A stretch of DNA of 64,000 nucleotides from Amycolatopsis sp. cg9 (GCF_041346945.1 NZ_CP166850.1:9656501-9720500); one strand, 5' to 3'; numbered from the stretch's first letter, positions 10,972-18,895 are shown. Numbers and translations: made by a program. The notes: generated by a model not told the origin, from the sequence alone.

Positions 10972-11649
10972 GTGAACATCGTGGACACCTACACCGGGCA
11001 CGTCGACCCGGGCGGCGACGCCACCCGGCGCACCCTGGACGAGCTGACCATCACCAAGCTGTCCGTCGGCCCGATGGACAACAACACTTACCTGCTGGTG
11101 TGCCGGGCGGACAACGAAGCCCTGCTCATCGACGCGGCGAACGACCCGGAGCGGATCTCCGACCTGATCGGCCACGGCCCGGACCGGCCCGCGCTGAAGA
11201 CGGTCGTCACCACCCACCAGCACCAGGACCACTGGCAGGCGCTGGGCGCGGTCGCGGGGGCGAACGGCGCGAACACGGCGGCCCACCCTTTGGACGCGCC
11301 GCCGCTGCCGGTGCCGCCGGACTTCCTGGTCGAGCACGGTGACACGCTGTCGGTGGGCCAGGTCACCCTTTCGGTGATCCACCTGCGCGGGCACACCCCG
11401 GGCTCGATCGCGCTGCTCTACCGCGACCCGGCCGGCCACCCCCACCTGTTCACCGGCGACTCCCTGTTCCCGGGCGGGGTCGGGCGGACGACGTCGCCGG
11501 AGGACTTCCAGTCCCTGCTGGGGGATGTATCGTCGCGGGTCTTCGACGAGCTGCCCGACGAGACGTGGTTCTACCCGGGCCACGGCGACGACTCGACGCT
11601 GGGCGCGGAGCGGGCGAAGCTGGAGGAGTGGCGCGAGCGCGGCTGGTGA
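10972..11649 (+). CDS. MBL-fold metallo-hydrolase (glyoxalase II-like)
   Basis: 225-aa metallo-beta-lactamase-fold hydrolase. The metal site is clear: H82-x-H84-x-D86-H87 (THQHQDHW), a histidine in GHTPGS, the bridging Asp in FTGDSLF and a final histidine in FYPGHGD. The family includes hydroxyacylglutathione hydrolases; in actinobacteria the substrate is probably another thioester. A homologue sits beside uvrA in mycobacteria. Start is uncertain: GTG at 10972 gives the conserved-looking MNIVDTYTGH, but GTG at 10963 has better spacing to a GGAG. The next gene starts 3 nt after its stop. Confidence 0.85.
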   Translation: MNIVDTYTGHVDPGGDATRRTLDELTITKLSVGPMDNNTYLLVCRADNEALLIDAANDPERISDLIGHGPDRPALKTVVTTHQHQDHWQALGAVAGANGANTAAHPLDAPPLPVPPDFLVEHGDTLSVGQVTLSVIHLRGHTPGSIALLYRDPAGHPHLFTGDSLFPGGVGRTTSPEDFQSLLGDVSSRVFDELPDETWFYPGHGDDSTLGAERAKLEEWRERGW

Positions 11650-11652
11650 CCC

Positions 11653-12489
11653 ATGAGAGATGATTCGCCGATGCTGGAGACCTGGCTGACCGAGCTGCGC
11701 GCGTACGCGGACAGCTCGGCCAGCACGGTGCGGAAGCGGCTCTGGAGCTTTCCGGACGAAGCGACGAGGGACGAGTTCGTCGCTTCGGTGGCGGACCGCC
11801 CGGAGGCGGAGTTCGACCTGGTGCTCCGGCACCTGCTGATGCCGTCCTGCGCGACGCCGGACGACCGCGAGCGGCTGGCATCGGCGCGGGCCACGGGCGC
11901 CGCGGACGGCGATCCCCACCTCCGGCGGATCGAGGCCTACTACGCCAACCGCAGCGACCAGCCGCCGTGGGCCGGGATCCGGTGGGTGCTGGACCTGCTG
12001 CCCGACCACCCGCGGTCGGCGCTGCAGGCGACCGAGGCGTACCGGGTGGCGCACGCGCGGTCGATGCCCGCCGAGGTGGCGCACGCGACCGACGACGCGG
12101 AGGCGCTCATCCGGGCGCGGTACATCGGCCTGCCCGCCACGGCGGACGCGCGGCGCGAGCTGCTCCGCGAGCTCGGTCCGCACGAGTTCTCGAGACTGGC
12201 GGCGGCGCTGTACTCGGGTCAGGAAGTGGCGGTCGAGTGCCGCCACCGGCGCGAGAAGCCGGTGGGCGTCGACGTGGTGCGCTCGGCGCTCGGGACGGCT
12301 TCGGGCGCGTGCGTCGTCGTCACGGCGAGCACCTTCACCCGGGCGGCCGAGGAGCTGGCGGGCAAGACCGATCGGGTCACGCTCGTCGACGGGGCGAAGC
12401 TGGTGGAGCTGCTGGACGAACGCGCCGGGTGGGATTGGCCGCTGCGGCTCGAGCACCTGACACGGGAGCCGGTGGGAGCAGCCGGATAG
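11653..12489 (+). CDS. Mrr-like restriction-endonuclease-fold protein, catalytic motif degenerate
   Basis: 278-aa protein. The C-terminal third reads like an Mrr-type nuclease domain: ELGPHEFSRLAAALY, then EVAVECRHRREKPVGVDVVRSALG, then VVVTASTFTRAAEELA and VTLVDGAKLVELL. The loop that normally carries the catalytic Asp (GDGGxD) is missing between LAAALY and EVAVE, and the E-x-K pair reads E195-C-R197. It therefore looks catalytically dead. The N-terminal two thirds are helical, with WVLDLLPDHP and DAEALIRARYIG, typical of actinobacterial members of this nuclease family. It begins 3 nt after the MBL gene; ATG at 11671 is an alternative start. It is 24 nt from the next gene, a likely partner. 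Confidence 0.7.
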   Translation: MRDDSPMLETWLTELRAYADSSASTVRKRLWSFPDEATRDEFVASVADRPEAEFDLVLRHLLMPSCATPDDRERLASARATGAADGDPHLRRIEAYYANRSDQPPWAGIRWVLDLLPDHPRSALQATEAYRVAHARSMPAEVAHATDDAEALIRARYIGLPATADARRELLRELGPHEFSRLAAALYSGQEVAVECRHRREKPVGVDVVRSALGTASGACVVVTASTFTRAAEELAGKTDRVTLVDGAKLVELLDERAGWDWPLRLEHLTREPVGAAG

Positions 12490-12513
12490 CAGCTGGCGAG
12501 GGGGGACAACGGA

Positions 12514-13743
12514 ATGAACCTCGAAGACGCGTTCACCGTGGTCGATACGGCGGTGCACCTGCCGGGGCAAAGCGACGACGCCCTGATCCGGCAGATACAG
12601 AAGCGCAAGGAGTTCAGCCCGCCCCGGAAGGCTCTTTGCCCCGCGGCCGGCCTGGAGGGCGGCATAACCCTCCGGCCGATCGAAGCCCTCCACTGGCTGT
12701 CCTACGTGACGCGGCCGCGGTACCAGGACGACGTGCTTGACCGGTACCTGTGGTGGGGCCTGCTGCGCTACCTGGGCTTTTTCGCCCACGACTACTCCCA
12801 CTCGCGCTCGCCGAACCTCGCGCTGAGCGCAGCGGGGCGCCGCATTTCCGGCAACCAGCGGCGCGTCACCTCCGAAGAGATGGGGATCGGCTTCGGTGCC
12901 GTGCTGGCAAAGCGCTGGTTCGACACCACCAGCGCCGCGACCCTCCGCAGCGTGGTCGACATCGATGTGGCCCTCGACGCCCGCTTCGTCTTCGGGCCGA
13001 ACTCGGCGGTCCAGCACATCGGCGCCCGGCGCGCCGACTACCTCCTCATCGGCGCCGACCGGCGCGACAGCAGCCGTTACGTCCTGCGGGTGCTCGAATG
13101 CAAGGGGACGAAGAATGCCGGAAACGCGGTGTCCCAGCTCGCTCGTGCCGTCGGACAGCTCGACGGGGTCACAGTCGGCGGCCGGGTACCGCAGGGTCTG
13201 GCCACGGCCGTCGTCACCGGAGAAAGCCGCACGTCGTACCTGGCAGTGGATCCGGGCGACGACGACGAACCGTCCTACAGCGTGGACGTGGAATCGATCG
13301 ATCGCGGCCGGAGCTTTCGCTTCGAATCCGACCGCGTCGATGTTTCGGCGGCCGAAATCGCCAATGCCGCCGTCCGAGCCTCCTGGGCCGCCCTCGCCGA
13401 CTTCGGCGGCAACCTCGGCGCGATCGAGCGGTGGGCACCCGAAGTGATGCAGAACCGGATCGAGCGGCAGCCACGAGAGCGGGTGACGTTCGAGACTCCG
13501 GTCGGAACCGCGCGCGGCACCAGCCTCGAGTTCGGCTTCGGCAATGAACGGCTCACCGTCAGGTACGGCATCGACGAAGGCGTCGACGACCAGCTCACCG
13601 ACGGGGACGCCGGCGACGTGATGGAAGCGCAACAAGCGTTCGCCGACCGGCTCGAGCCGAGAAGCGGGCGTCGGACACCCGAATCACCCGAGGTGCTCTC
13701 CGCCACGGCCGACGGGACGATTTTCTCCCTGGTTCGCGGCTGA
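12514..13743 (+). CDS. Uncharacterised protein with PD-(D/E)XK-like nuclease core
   Basis: 409-aa protein that I do not recognise by name. The middle shows a PD-(D/E)XK-like pattern: GARRAD175YLLIG, a turn, then VLRVLE195CK197GT, followed by a helix (AVSQLARAVGQLD) and strand (GLATAVVTG). This is the pattern of restriction-type nuclease folds that bind metal through D, E and K. The N-terminal 130 residues are rich in aromatics, and the C-terminus is unassigned. The start has a strong GGGGGGA. With the gene 24 nt upstream it forms a two-gene unit: one nuclease-fold protein with an intact-looking site, one without. A defence or DNA-processing role is inference. Confidence 0.65.
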   Translation: MNLEDAFTVVDTAVHLPGQSDDALIRQIQKRKEFSPPRKALCPAAGLEGGITLRPIEALHWLSYVTRPRYQDDVLDRYLWWGLLRYLGFFAHDYSHSRSPNLALSAAGRRISGNQRRVTSEEMGIGFGAVLAKRWFDTTSAATLRSVVDIDVALDARFVFGPNSAVQHIGARRADYLLIGADRRDSSRYVLRVLECKGTKNAGNAVSQLARAVGQLDGVTVGGRVPQGLATAVVTGESRTSYLAVDPGDDDEPSYSVDVESIDRGRSFRFESDRVDVSAAEIANAAVRASWAALADFGGNLGAIERWAPEVMQNRIERQPRERVTFETPVGTARGTSLEFGFGNERLTVRYGIDEGVDDQLTDGDAGDVMEAQQAFADRLEPRSGRRTPESPEVLSATADGTIFSLVRG

Positions 13744-13863
13744 CACGTTCGGAGCAGCCGGGTAACGATCGCGGACACGCGGGCAACTCCGCGGACGAAC
13801 CGGACGTCCCCCGAAAACCCAGCGCTGGGACTTCCACCGGTTCGTTCCGCCAGGAGGCCCACC

Positions 13864-14358
13864 ATGTCCAGACCCACGCGGCGCGCACTCGCCGCCATCA
13901 CCATCCTGCTCGCCGGAGCCGGGAGCGGGCTCGCCGCCGCGGCTCCCGCCCAGGCCGCCGATCCCGTCGTCCCGGCCATGACGAACATCCGCACCGGCCT
14001 GAACACCGGCTTCGACCGGATCGTGCTCGACCTGAGCTCCGGCCCCGCGCCCGCCGTCAGCTACCAGCTCGTCGACGAGCTCACCGCCGATCCGAGCGGG
14101 GAAATCGTCTGGCTCACCGGCGAATACTTCATCACCGTCTCCGCCACCCCCGCCGCCGCGCACAACGCCGCCGGGCAGCCCACCTACACCGGGCCGCAGA
14201 AGTTCCGGACGCGGAACCTCGCCAACGTCATGGCCGTCGCCGTCACCGGGGACTTCGAGGCGCACCTCACCGTCGGGCTCGGGGTGCGGGCGCGGAGCGC
14301 GGTGAACGTCTTCACGCTCACCGCGCCCAACCGGGTCGTCATCGACGTCGCGCACTAA
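13864..14358 (+). CDS. Secreted AMIN-like domain protein
   Basis: 164-aa exported protein. A signal peptide (RRALAAITILLAGAGSGLAAAAPAQA) is followed by a single AMIN-like beta domain: GLNTGFDRIVLDLSSG...VSYQLVDE and a closing VFTLTAPNRVVIDVAH. AMIN-type domains often bind cell-wall polymers or localise envelope proteins. AGGAGG lies just upstream of the ATG. Its last 4 nt overlap the stop codon of the leftward DUF1684 gene. Confidence 0.75.
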   Translation: MSRPTRRALAAITILLAGAGSGLAAAAPAQAADPVVPAMTNIRTGLNTGFDRIVLDLSSGPAPAVSYQLVDELTADPSGEIVWLTGEYFITVSATPAAAHNAAGQPTYTGPQKFRTRNLANVMAVAVTGDFEAHLTVGLGVRARSAVNVFTLTAPNRVVIDVAH

Positions 14359-15137
14359 CCGCGCTCGTACGGGATCTTCTCCCCCGCCTCCACCGCGAAC
14401 GGCAGGTCGTTGCCCGCCGGCGGGAGGGGGCACGTCGCGAAGTCCGTGAACGCGCACGGGAGGTTGACCGCGCGGTTGAAGTCCAGCGTCACCGAACCGT
14501 CCGCTGCCGGCGCGCCGACCGGCAGCGAGCGGTTCGCCGCGTACGTCGTCACGCCGCTCGTCCCGTCGGTGAACAGGATGCTGAGGCCGCCGTCCTTGCC
14601 GTTGAACGCCGTCAGCTCGTACGACTCGCCGTCCCGGGAAAAGCGGACCACGCCCGGCGCCGTGTAGACGTGGCTCAGGCCTTCCACGACCGCGCCCACG
14701 GTCGTCGGCCGCGGGGCGTCGAAGGGCTCGAACCGGCCGGACAGCACCCAGGACGGCGACGGCTCGTACGCCGGGACGCCGTGGAACGCGCGCAGCACCT
14801 CGGCCTTCGGGTCGTGCACGCGGATGAGGTACCCGGACCGGCGGGCCACCTCGATCTCGACGTCGCCCGCCAGCACCCGGGTGCCGGCACCGCTGTTGAC
14901 CAGCTCGAACCGGCGGGTCTCGGTGACCGGCGCACCTTCGTACGTCAGCGAAGCGCCGGCCGGGTCGACGTACGCCGCGTCCGCGTCCTGCCACCAGCGG
15001 CCCGGGATGCCGGGGTACTCGCGCGGGGACTCGGTCAGCCAGTCCAGCGACACCAGCGCCAGCCAGCCGTGCGGGGCCGCGAGGTCGGCCTCCCGCTGGG
15101 TCTTCCAGTCCTGCCACTCCTGCGTGAACGTGCTCAT
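14355..15137 (-). CDS. DUF1684 family protein
   Basis: 260-aa cytoplasmic protein of the DUF1684 family, whose biochemical role is unknown. Recognisable parts are the N-terminal WQDWKTQREADLAAPHGWLALVSLDWL, the central RRSGYLIRVHDP and FRFSRDGESYELTAFNGKDG-like strands, and a C-terminal FNRAVNLPCAFTDFATCPLPP segment typical of the family. The ATG start is chosen over upstream open frame because AAAGGG lies close. It follows the cyclase-like gene by 20 nt, so it could be the last gene of that leftward operon. Confidence 0.82.
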   Translation of the reverse strand: MSTFTQEWQDWKTQREADLAAPHGWLALVSLDWLTESPREYPGIPGRWWQDADAAYVDPAGASLTYEGAPVTETRRFELVNSGAGTRVLAGDVEIEVARRSGYLIRVHDPKAEVLRAFHGVPAYEPSPSWVLSGRFEPFDAPRPTTVGAVVEGLSHVYTAPGVVRFSRDGESYELTAFNGKDGGLSILFTDGTSGVTTYAANRSLPVGAPAADGSVTLDFNRAVNLPCAFTDFATCPLPPAGNDLPFAVEAGEKIPYERG

Positions 15138-15157
15138 CGCGGACCCTTTCCCGTCGG

Positions 15158-15763
15158 CTACGACGGTGCCAACCCGCCGCCGGCGCCGGTATTCCGCGTC
15201 CCAGTATCCGGACCGCGGCCCACCCAGGCGATTTCGCGCTCGCCGCCGGCCGGGACGACGACCCGCCGGTAGCCGGGGTCGTCGGCGAGGGCGGTGTGGA
15301 AGCGGTCGGAGACGATCAGCAGCAGGTCCAGCGCCGGCGCCGCCGCGAGCGCCGCCTTCAGCTCCTCGGCCGCGCACAGCCAGGTCGCCAGCGCCACCGC
15401 CGCACCACCGAAGTGGGGCGGGCGCAGCACGACGTCGCCGTGGTCGGCCGCCACCCGCAGCCGGAGCCTGCCGAACTCGTTGAGGTGGCGGTTGCGCCGC
15501 CGCAGCGCGCCGGCCAGCAGCGCGACGAGGTCCGCCGCGATCCAGCCGCGCGGCACCGTCGGCGGGATGATCAACGTCGTGGCGTCGCCCTCGGCCCGCC
15601 GGAACCACGTCGGCGTGCGGTAGGGCACCGGGACGCCCTCGAACACCTCGTCCAGCACCCCGTCGAGGGTGGCGCCGAGGTGCACCGCGCGGGCCGTCCG
15701 CCCCCGGCTCGGTGCGACGATCCCGAGCCGGACGACGGTCGCGGTCACCGGGTCGGTGCGCAC
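15158..15763 (-). CDS. Nucleotidyl-cyclase-like protein, probably inactive
   Basis: 201-aa protein resembling the class III nucleotidyl cyclase fold as found in many actinobacterial regulatory proteins. The matching parts are RRAEGDATTLIIPP (the strand with the second metal Asp), GRLRLRVAADHGDVVLRPPHFGGAAVALATWL, and LLLIVSDRFHTAL. The first metal Asp is not seen: the N-terminal strand reads VVRLGIVAPSRGR. It may therefore bind nucleotide without making a cyclic product. It starts at GTG 7 nt after the stop of the 321-aa gene, clearly the same operon. A Crp/Fnr gene lies about 1.5 kb upstream on the same strand. Confidence 0.6.
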   Translation of the reverse strand: MRTDPVTATVVRLGIVAPSRGRTARAVHLGATLDGVLDEVFEGVPVPYRTPTWFRRAEGDATTLIIPPTVPRGWIAADLVALLAGALRRRNRHLNEFGRLRLRVAADHGDVVLRPPHFGGAAVALATWLCAAEELKAALAAAPALDLLLIVSDRFHTALADDPGYRRVVVPAGGEREIAWVGRGPDTGTRNTGAGGGLAPS

Positions 15764-15770
15764 GGCCGGC

Positions 15771-16736
15771 TCAACCCGCGCCGGGATCGGACGACCACTG
15801 CAGGCCGTAGCTCAGCCCCTGGTGCAGGTCGTGGAACTCGAGCCCGACCTCGCCGAGGCTGTTGACCGTCAGCGTGTCGCCGGAGTCGGTGCCGTCGTCG
15901 ATCACGCGGCCGGGCACGCCGTTGAGCCGCCACACCCGCGCCGGCGGGCCGTCGCGGTCGAACCGCACCCGCACCGAGAACTTTTCGCAGCGGCGCAGCG
16001 GGGTCATGACGTAGTACGGCCGCAGCGAAGAGCGTTGCGGCGCGAAGCGGATGCCGTATTCGTGCCGCTGCCCGAGCCGGAGCGGGCTCGGCAGCCGCAT
16101 GACGAACTGGGCGTGGCTCGCCGAAACCTGGCGCGCTTCGACGATTTCGCCGCCGAACAGCACGTCCGCGGCGATGGCGGGCACCGGGTCGAGACCGGGC
16201 TCGGCGGGGGCGCTGAAGGACAGCACCAGCTCGTCGAGCTCGTCGACCTCCGCGACGATCCGGCGTTCCTCCTGGAGGTCCGGCGGGTCGCGGTCGAGCC
16301 GGAGCATCGCCTTCATCGACTCGACGTACCAGCCGGCCAGCGGGTGCAGGTCACGCTCGCGCGGGGGCGCGCCGAGCAGCTCGTCGAGCCGGCGGAACGC
16401 GAGATCGATCCGGCGGCGCGCGGTGCGCGGGTCGCGGTCGAGGACGCTGGCCAGCCACGAGATCCGCCGGTCGAGGAACTCGCCGGCCGCCTCTTCGTGC
16501 AGGCCGAGGGCCGCCAGCGCGGCCAGGCGCAGGTCAGCGGGCAGCCGCCCGCACAGCTCGGTCAGCCGCAGCACGACCTTGTGCCGCGCGGCGGCGGGCG
16601 GGTCGTCGTCGGCGATCTCGCAGGCCGCCCGCAGGCAGGGACCGATCCGCTGGTGCAGGTCGGCCGCGTCGAGCCCGCGGCCGCGGCGCAGTTCGTTCAG
16701 CTCGCGCACGAACGGGAACGAGTTCTCCGACGTCAT
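15771..16736 (-). CDS. Conserved actinobacterial protein of unknown function
   Basis: 321-aa soluble protein without a domain I can name. The N-terminal half is helical (FPFVRELNELRRGRGLDAADLHQRIGPCLRAAC, cut in two helices, then LAALAALGLHEEA and WLASVLDRDPRTARRRIDLAFRRL, which could be a DNA-binding or protein-binding helix pair). The C-terminal half is beta-rich (GQRHEYGIRF, YYVMTPLRRCEKFSVRVRFDRD, VWRLNGVPGRVIDD). I recall similar proteins beside cyclase-like proteins in other actinobacteria, but this is memory, not a search. ATG with GGAAGGGGG upstream. The cyclase-like gene follows after 7 nt; two tiny genes precede it. Confidence 0.6.
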   Translation of the reverse strand: MTSENSFPFVRELNELRRGRGLDAADLHQRIGPCLRAACEIADDDPPAAARHKVVLRLTELCGRLPADLRLAALAALGLHEEAAGEFLDRRISWLASVLDRDPRTARRRIDLAFRRLDELLGAPPRERDLHPLAGWYVESMKAMLRLDRDPPDLQEERRIVAEVDELDELVLSFSAPAEPGLDPVPAIAADVLFGGEIVEARQVSASHAQFVMRLPSPLRLGQRHEYGIRFAPQRSSLRPYYVMTPLRRCEKFSVRVRFDRDGPPARVWRLNGVPGRVIDDGTDSGDTLTVNSLGEVGLEFHDLHQGLSYGLQWSSDPGAG

Positions 16737-16837
16737 CCCACCCCCTTCCGCGCCGCCGGTGGAAAGAGCTGTTCACATTACCAGCGGCCGCGGGCGGCGG
16801 TGACGTGACAAATCCAGGACACGCGATTAGCGGAATG

Positions 16838-16874
16838 CCCGGCCGGCCGGCCCCCCGCGTGCCGGCCGGCCGGG
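16838..16874 (-). terminator. Strong hairpin after the 14-codon gene
   Basis: A 14-bp perfect stem (16838-16851 with 16861-16874, CCCGGCCGGCC type) around a 9-nt loop, beginning 15 nt after the stop of the 14-codon gene on the minus strand. It could end the small-peptide transcript or attenuate reading into the 321-aa gene 100 nt further on. No T-tract follows. Confidence 0.6.
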
Positions 16875-16889
16875 GTTCCCTCCGCGGGG

Positions 16890-16934
16890 TCAGCGGGCCC
16901 CGAAGATCAGGGCCCAGATCGAGTGGCTTTCCAT
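16890..16934 (-). CDS. 14-residue peptide gene
   Basis: A 14-codon frame encoding MESHSIWALIFGAR, with a near-consensus AGGAGG exactly 6 nt before its ATG. The ribosome site overlaps the stop codon of the preceding 55-codon gene, so the two are a tight pair. The peptide has a polar start, a hydrophobic core SIWALIFG and a C-terminal Arg. Possible roles are a signalling or membrane peptide, a RiPP precursor (no modifying enzyme is nearby) or a leader peptide for the hairpin and genes downstream. The quality of the ribosome site and its spacing argue that it is translated. Function unknown. Confidence 0.6.
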   Translation of the reverse strand: MESHSIWALIFGAR

Positions 16935-16945
16935 CACACACCTCC

Positions 16946-17113
16946 TCATCGCAGCACCCAGGCCGAGGCGGACAGCGGCGCGGAGTCGTGGAACGCCGGA
17001 GTGGCGGGCTCCACCGCGTTTCCGGCAGCCGCGGCGAATCCCGCGACGGCACCGGCCACGAACGCGGCGAAGACCGATTTCACCAGGGTCGAAATCTTGC
17101 AGTGGACGTTCAC
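16946..17113 (-). CDS. 55-residue exported or membrane peptide
   Basis: Small protein starting at GTG (17113) with GGGGAG upstream; GTG at 17122 is a possible alternative. After the basic KISTLVKS comes a hydrophobic, alanine-rich stretch VFAAFVAGAVAGFAAAAGNA ending in a signal-peptidase-like site, then about 22 residues, VEPATPAFHDSAPLSASA plus WVLR. It could be secreted as a short peptide or remain as one membrane span. It sits 113 nt after the Crp/Fnr gene and directly before the 14-codon gene, in a stretch with noticeably more A and T (17137-17175) than its neighbours, probably the promoter. Confidence 0.55.
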   Translation of the reverse strand: MNVHCKISTLVKSVFAAFVAGAVAGFAAAAGNAVEPATPAFHDSAPLSASAWVLR

Positions 17114-17226
17114 GACGAGCACTCCCCGACCTCGCTCGAAAATGAAATCCGGCCGGTGGCATCGCATTCTTTTTCCCGGCCGGGTTCCAGCATCGCCGGG
17201 TCGCGGCGGTCGTCAGATGCCTGCTG

Positions 17227-17934
17227 TCACGGCCCTTGTGTGCCGTTTGGCTCAGAACGGGCGAAGGCCTGCAGGACGCGCAGCTTGCGGATGAGGATCC
17301 GGCGCCGGCCGGTCTCGACGATCCCGCGCTCGCGCAGCACGCGCAGCGCGCGGGCGACGGTCCGCCGGGCGGCGCCGACCTGGGCGGCGATGTCGGTCTG
17401 CGAGAGCGCGGCCTCGATGACCACGCCCTCCGGGACGGACCGCCCGTGTTCTTCGGCCAGCCGCAGCAGGTGCACCGCGACCCGGCGGGTGACGTCGAGG
17501 GCCGCCGAGTCGACCCTGGCGGACTCGGCGTTGCGGAGCCGGGCCGCGACGGTCTTGATCGTCGCGATGGCGATCTCGGGCCGGGCGTGCAGGACGTCGA
17601 TGAACTGCGCCCCGGTCAGCTGGAAGACGGTGCAGGGTTCGATCGCGCGGACCGAGGCCGTGCGCGGGCGCCCGGTCACGGCCGCGAGGTCGCCGAGCAC
17701 CTCGCCGGGGCCGCGCAGCCCGAAGAGCACCTCGCGGCCGTCCTCGACGATCGCGGACACCCGCACCCAGCCGGAAACCAGCACGTGGACGTGGTCGGAG
17801 GGGTCGCCTTCCATGAGCACGACGTCGTTCGCCCGGAACCGCCGCCGGGTGCCCCTGGCGAGCAGGTACTCGCGATCGGCGTCGGCGAGGTAGGCCAGGA
17901 GCGCCCCGTCCGCCGTGTCGTCGTGCCCGTTCAT
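17227..17934 (-). CDS. Crp/Fnr-family transcriptional regulator
   Basis: 235-aa regulator with a cyclic-nucleotide-binding domain (residues about 15-130) and a winged helix-turn-helix (about 180-225, LSQTDIAAQVGAARRTVARALRVLRERG). The phosphate-binding cassette reads G77-E78-VLG-D82-LAAVTGRP-R91-T92-A93-S94: the phosphate-contacting Arg is kept, while Asp stands where Crp has Glu for the ribose. Nucleotide binding is plausible but not certain. It heads the leftward set with two small peptides and a cyclase-like protein, which fits second-messenger control. ATG chosen with a GGAG/GGGGA region upstream. It is divergent from rnhA. Confidence 0.85.
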   Translation of the reverse strand: MNGHDDTADGALLAYLADADREYLLARGTRRRFRANDVVLMEGDPSDHVHVLVSGWVRVSAIVEDGREVLFGLRGPGEVLGDLAAVTGRPRTASVRAIEPCTVFQLTGAQFIDVLHARPEIAIATIKTVAARLRNAESARVDSAALDVTRRVAVHLLRLAEEHGRSVPEGVVIEAALSQTDIAAQVGAARRTVARALRVLRERGIVETGRRRILIRKLRVLQAFARSEPNGTQGP

Positions 17935-18020
17935 CGCCAGAATCCCCGCTCCGCTCCGGATCCCCACCGTAACCCGGCGTGGCGGCGTTGGGCGAGAGCC
18001 GGAACCGATAGGGTCGCCGC

Positions 18021-18482
18021 GTGGACGTGGAGATCTACACCGACGGCGCGTGCAGCGGAAACCCCGGTCCGGGTGGCTGGGGCGCGGTGCTGCGCTACGG
18101 CAAGCACGAGCGCGAACTGTACGGCGGCGAAGCCACGCCGACGACGAACAACCGGATGGAGCTGACCGCCCCGATCCGGGCACTCGAGACGCTGACGCGG
18201 CCGTCGCAGGTGCGCGTGTTCACCGACAGCACGTACGTGCGCAACGGGATCACGCAGTGGCTGCCCCGCTGGAAGAACAACGGCTGGCAGACCGCGGCGC
18301 GCGAACCGGTCAAGAACGCGGACCTCTGGCAGCGCCTCGACGCGGCGATCGGCGGGCACCAGGTCGAGTGGCTGTGGGTCAAGGGCCACGCGGGTCACCC
18401 GGAGAACGAACGCGCCGACCGGCTCGCGGTGCGCGGGGCGCAGGAGGCACGGGAGTCCGGGAAGCCGGTCAACGCCGGATAG
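18021..18482 (+). CDS. rnhA: Ribonuclease HI
   Basis: 153-aa type 1 RNase H, which cuts the RNA strand of RNA-DNA hybrids and clears R-loops and primers. The active-site residues are D8 ([11 protein letters not shown]), E47 (NNRMEL), D69 (TDSTYV) and D133 (ENERADRLA), with histidines in GHAGH. The basic-protrusion segment ([10 protein letters not shown]) is present, as in E. coli RNase HI. GTG start; the short upstream region does not show a strong ribosome site. The next gene begins 32 nt after its stop. Confidence 0.95.
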   Translation: MDVEIYTDGACSGNPGPGGWGAVLRYGKHERELYGGEATPTTNNRMELTAPIRALETLTRPSQVRVFTDSTYVRNGITQWLPRWKNNGWQTAAREPVKNADLWQRLDAAIGGHQVEWLWVKGHAGHPENERADRLAVRGAQEARESGKPVNAG

Positions 18483-18514
18483 TCGCGAGTGGACGGTCGT
18501 GGCACAATTCCCCG

Positions 18515-18895
18515 GTGCCTCCCGCCCCGTGCCCGTGCGGTCTCGCCGAGTCCTACGCCGCCTGCTGCGGCCGGTTCCACGGTGGCGCGCTCACCGCGCC
18601 GACGGCCGAACTGCTGATGCGCTCGCGGTTCAGCGCCTTCGCCGTCGGCGACACCGCGTACCTGCTCCGGACCTGGCACCCCGGGACCCGGCCGCGGCGG
18701 CTGGACCTCGATCCCGCCCAGGAGTGGACGCGGCTGGAGATCCTCGGCCGCACCGGCGGCGGCCTGCTGCACGACGAAGGCACCGTCGAGTTCCGGGCGC
18801 ACTACCGCCACCGGGGCCGGGACGGCTTCCTGGAGGAGAACAGCCGCTTCCGGCGTGACGACGGCCACTGGGTCTACCTCGACGCCGAAGCCTGA
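18515..18895 (+). CDS. YchJ-family (UPF0225) SEC-C protein
   Basis: 126-aa protein. The N-terminal SEC-C-like zinc motif (PCPCGLAESYAACCG) is followed by the YchJ domain, LMRSRFSAFAVGDTAYLLRTWHPGTRP and a C-terminal FRAHYRHRGRDGFLEENSRF strand pair. The fold is NTF2/SnoaL-like; molecular function is unknown. No ribosome site precedes the GTG, but CACAAT lies 6 nt upstream, so a leaderless transcript is possible. Confidence 0.85.
   Translation: MPPAPCPCGLAESYAACCGRFHGGALTAPTAELLMRSRFSAFAVGDTAYLLRTWHPGTRPRRLDLDPAQEWTRLEILGRTGGGLLHDEGTVEFRAHYRHRGRDGFLEENSRFRRDDGHWVYLDAEA

Noticed and set aside
16890..16934. Reading the 14-codon gene as a tryptophan attenuator leader
   Set aside because: Only one Trp codon, and no tryptophan genes follow.
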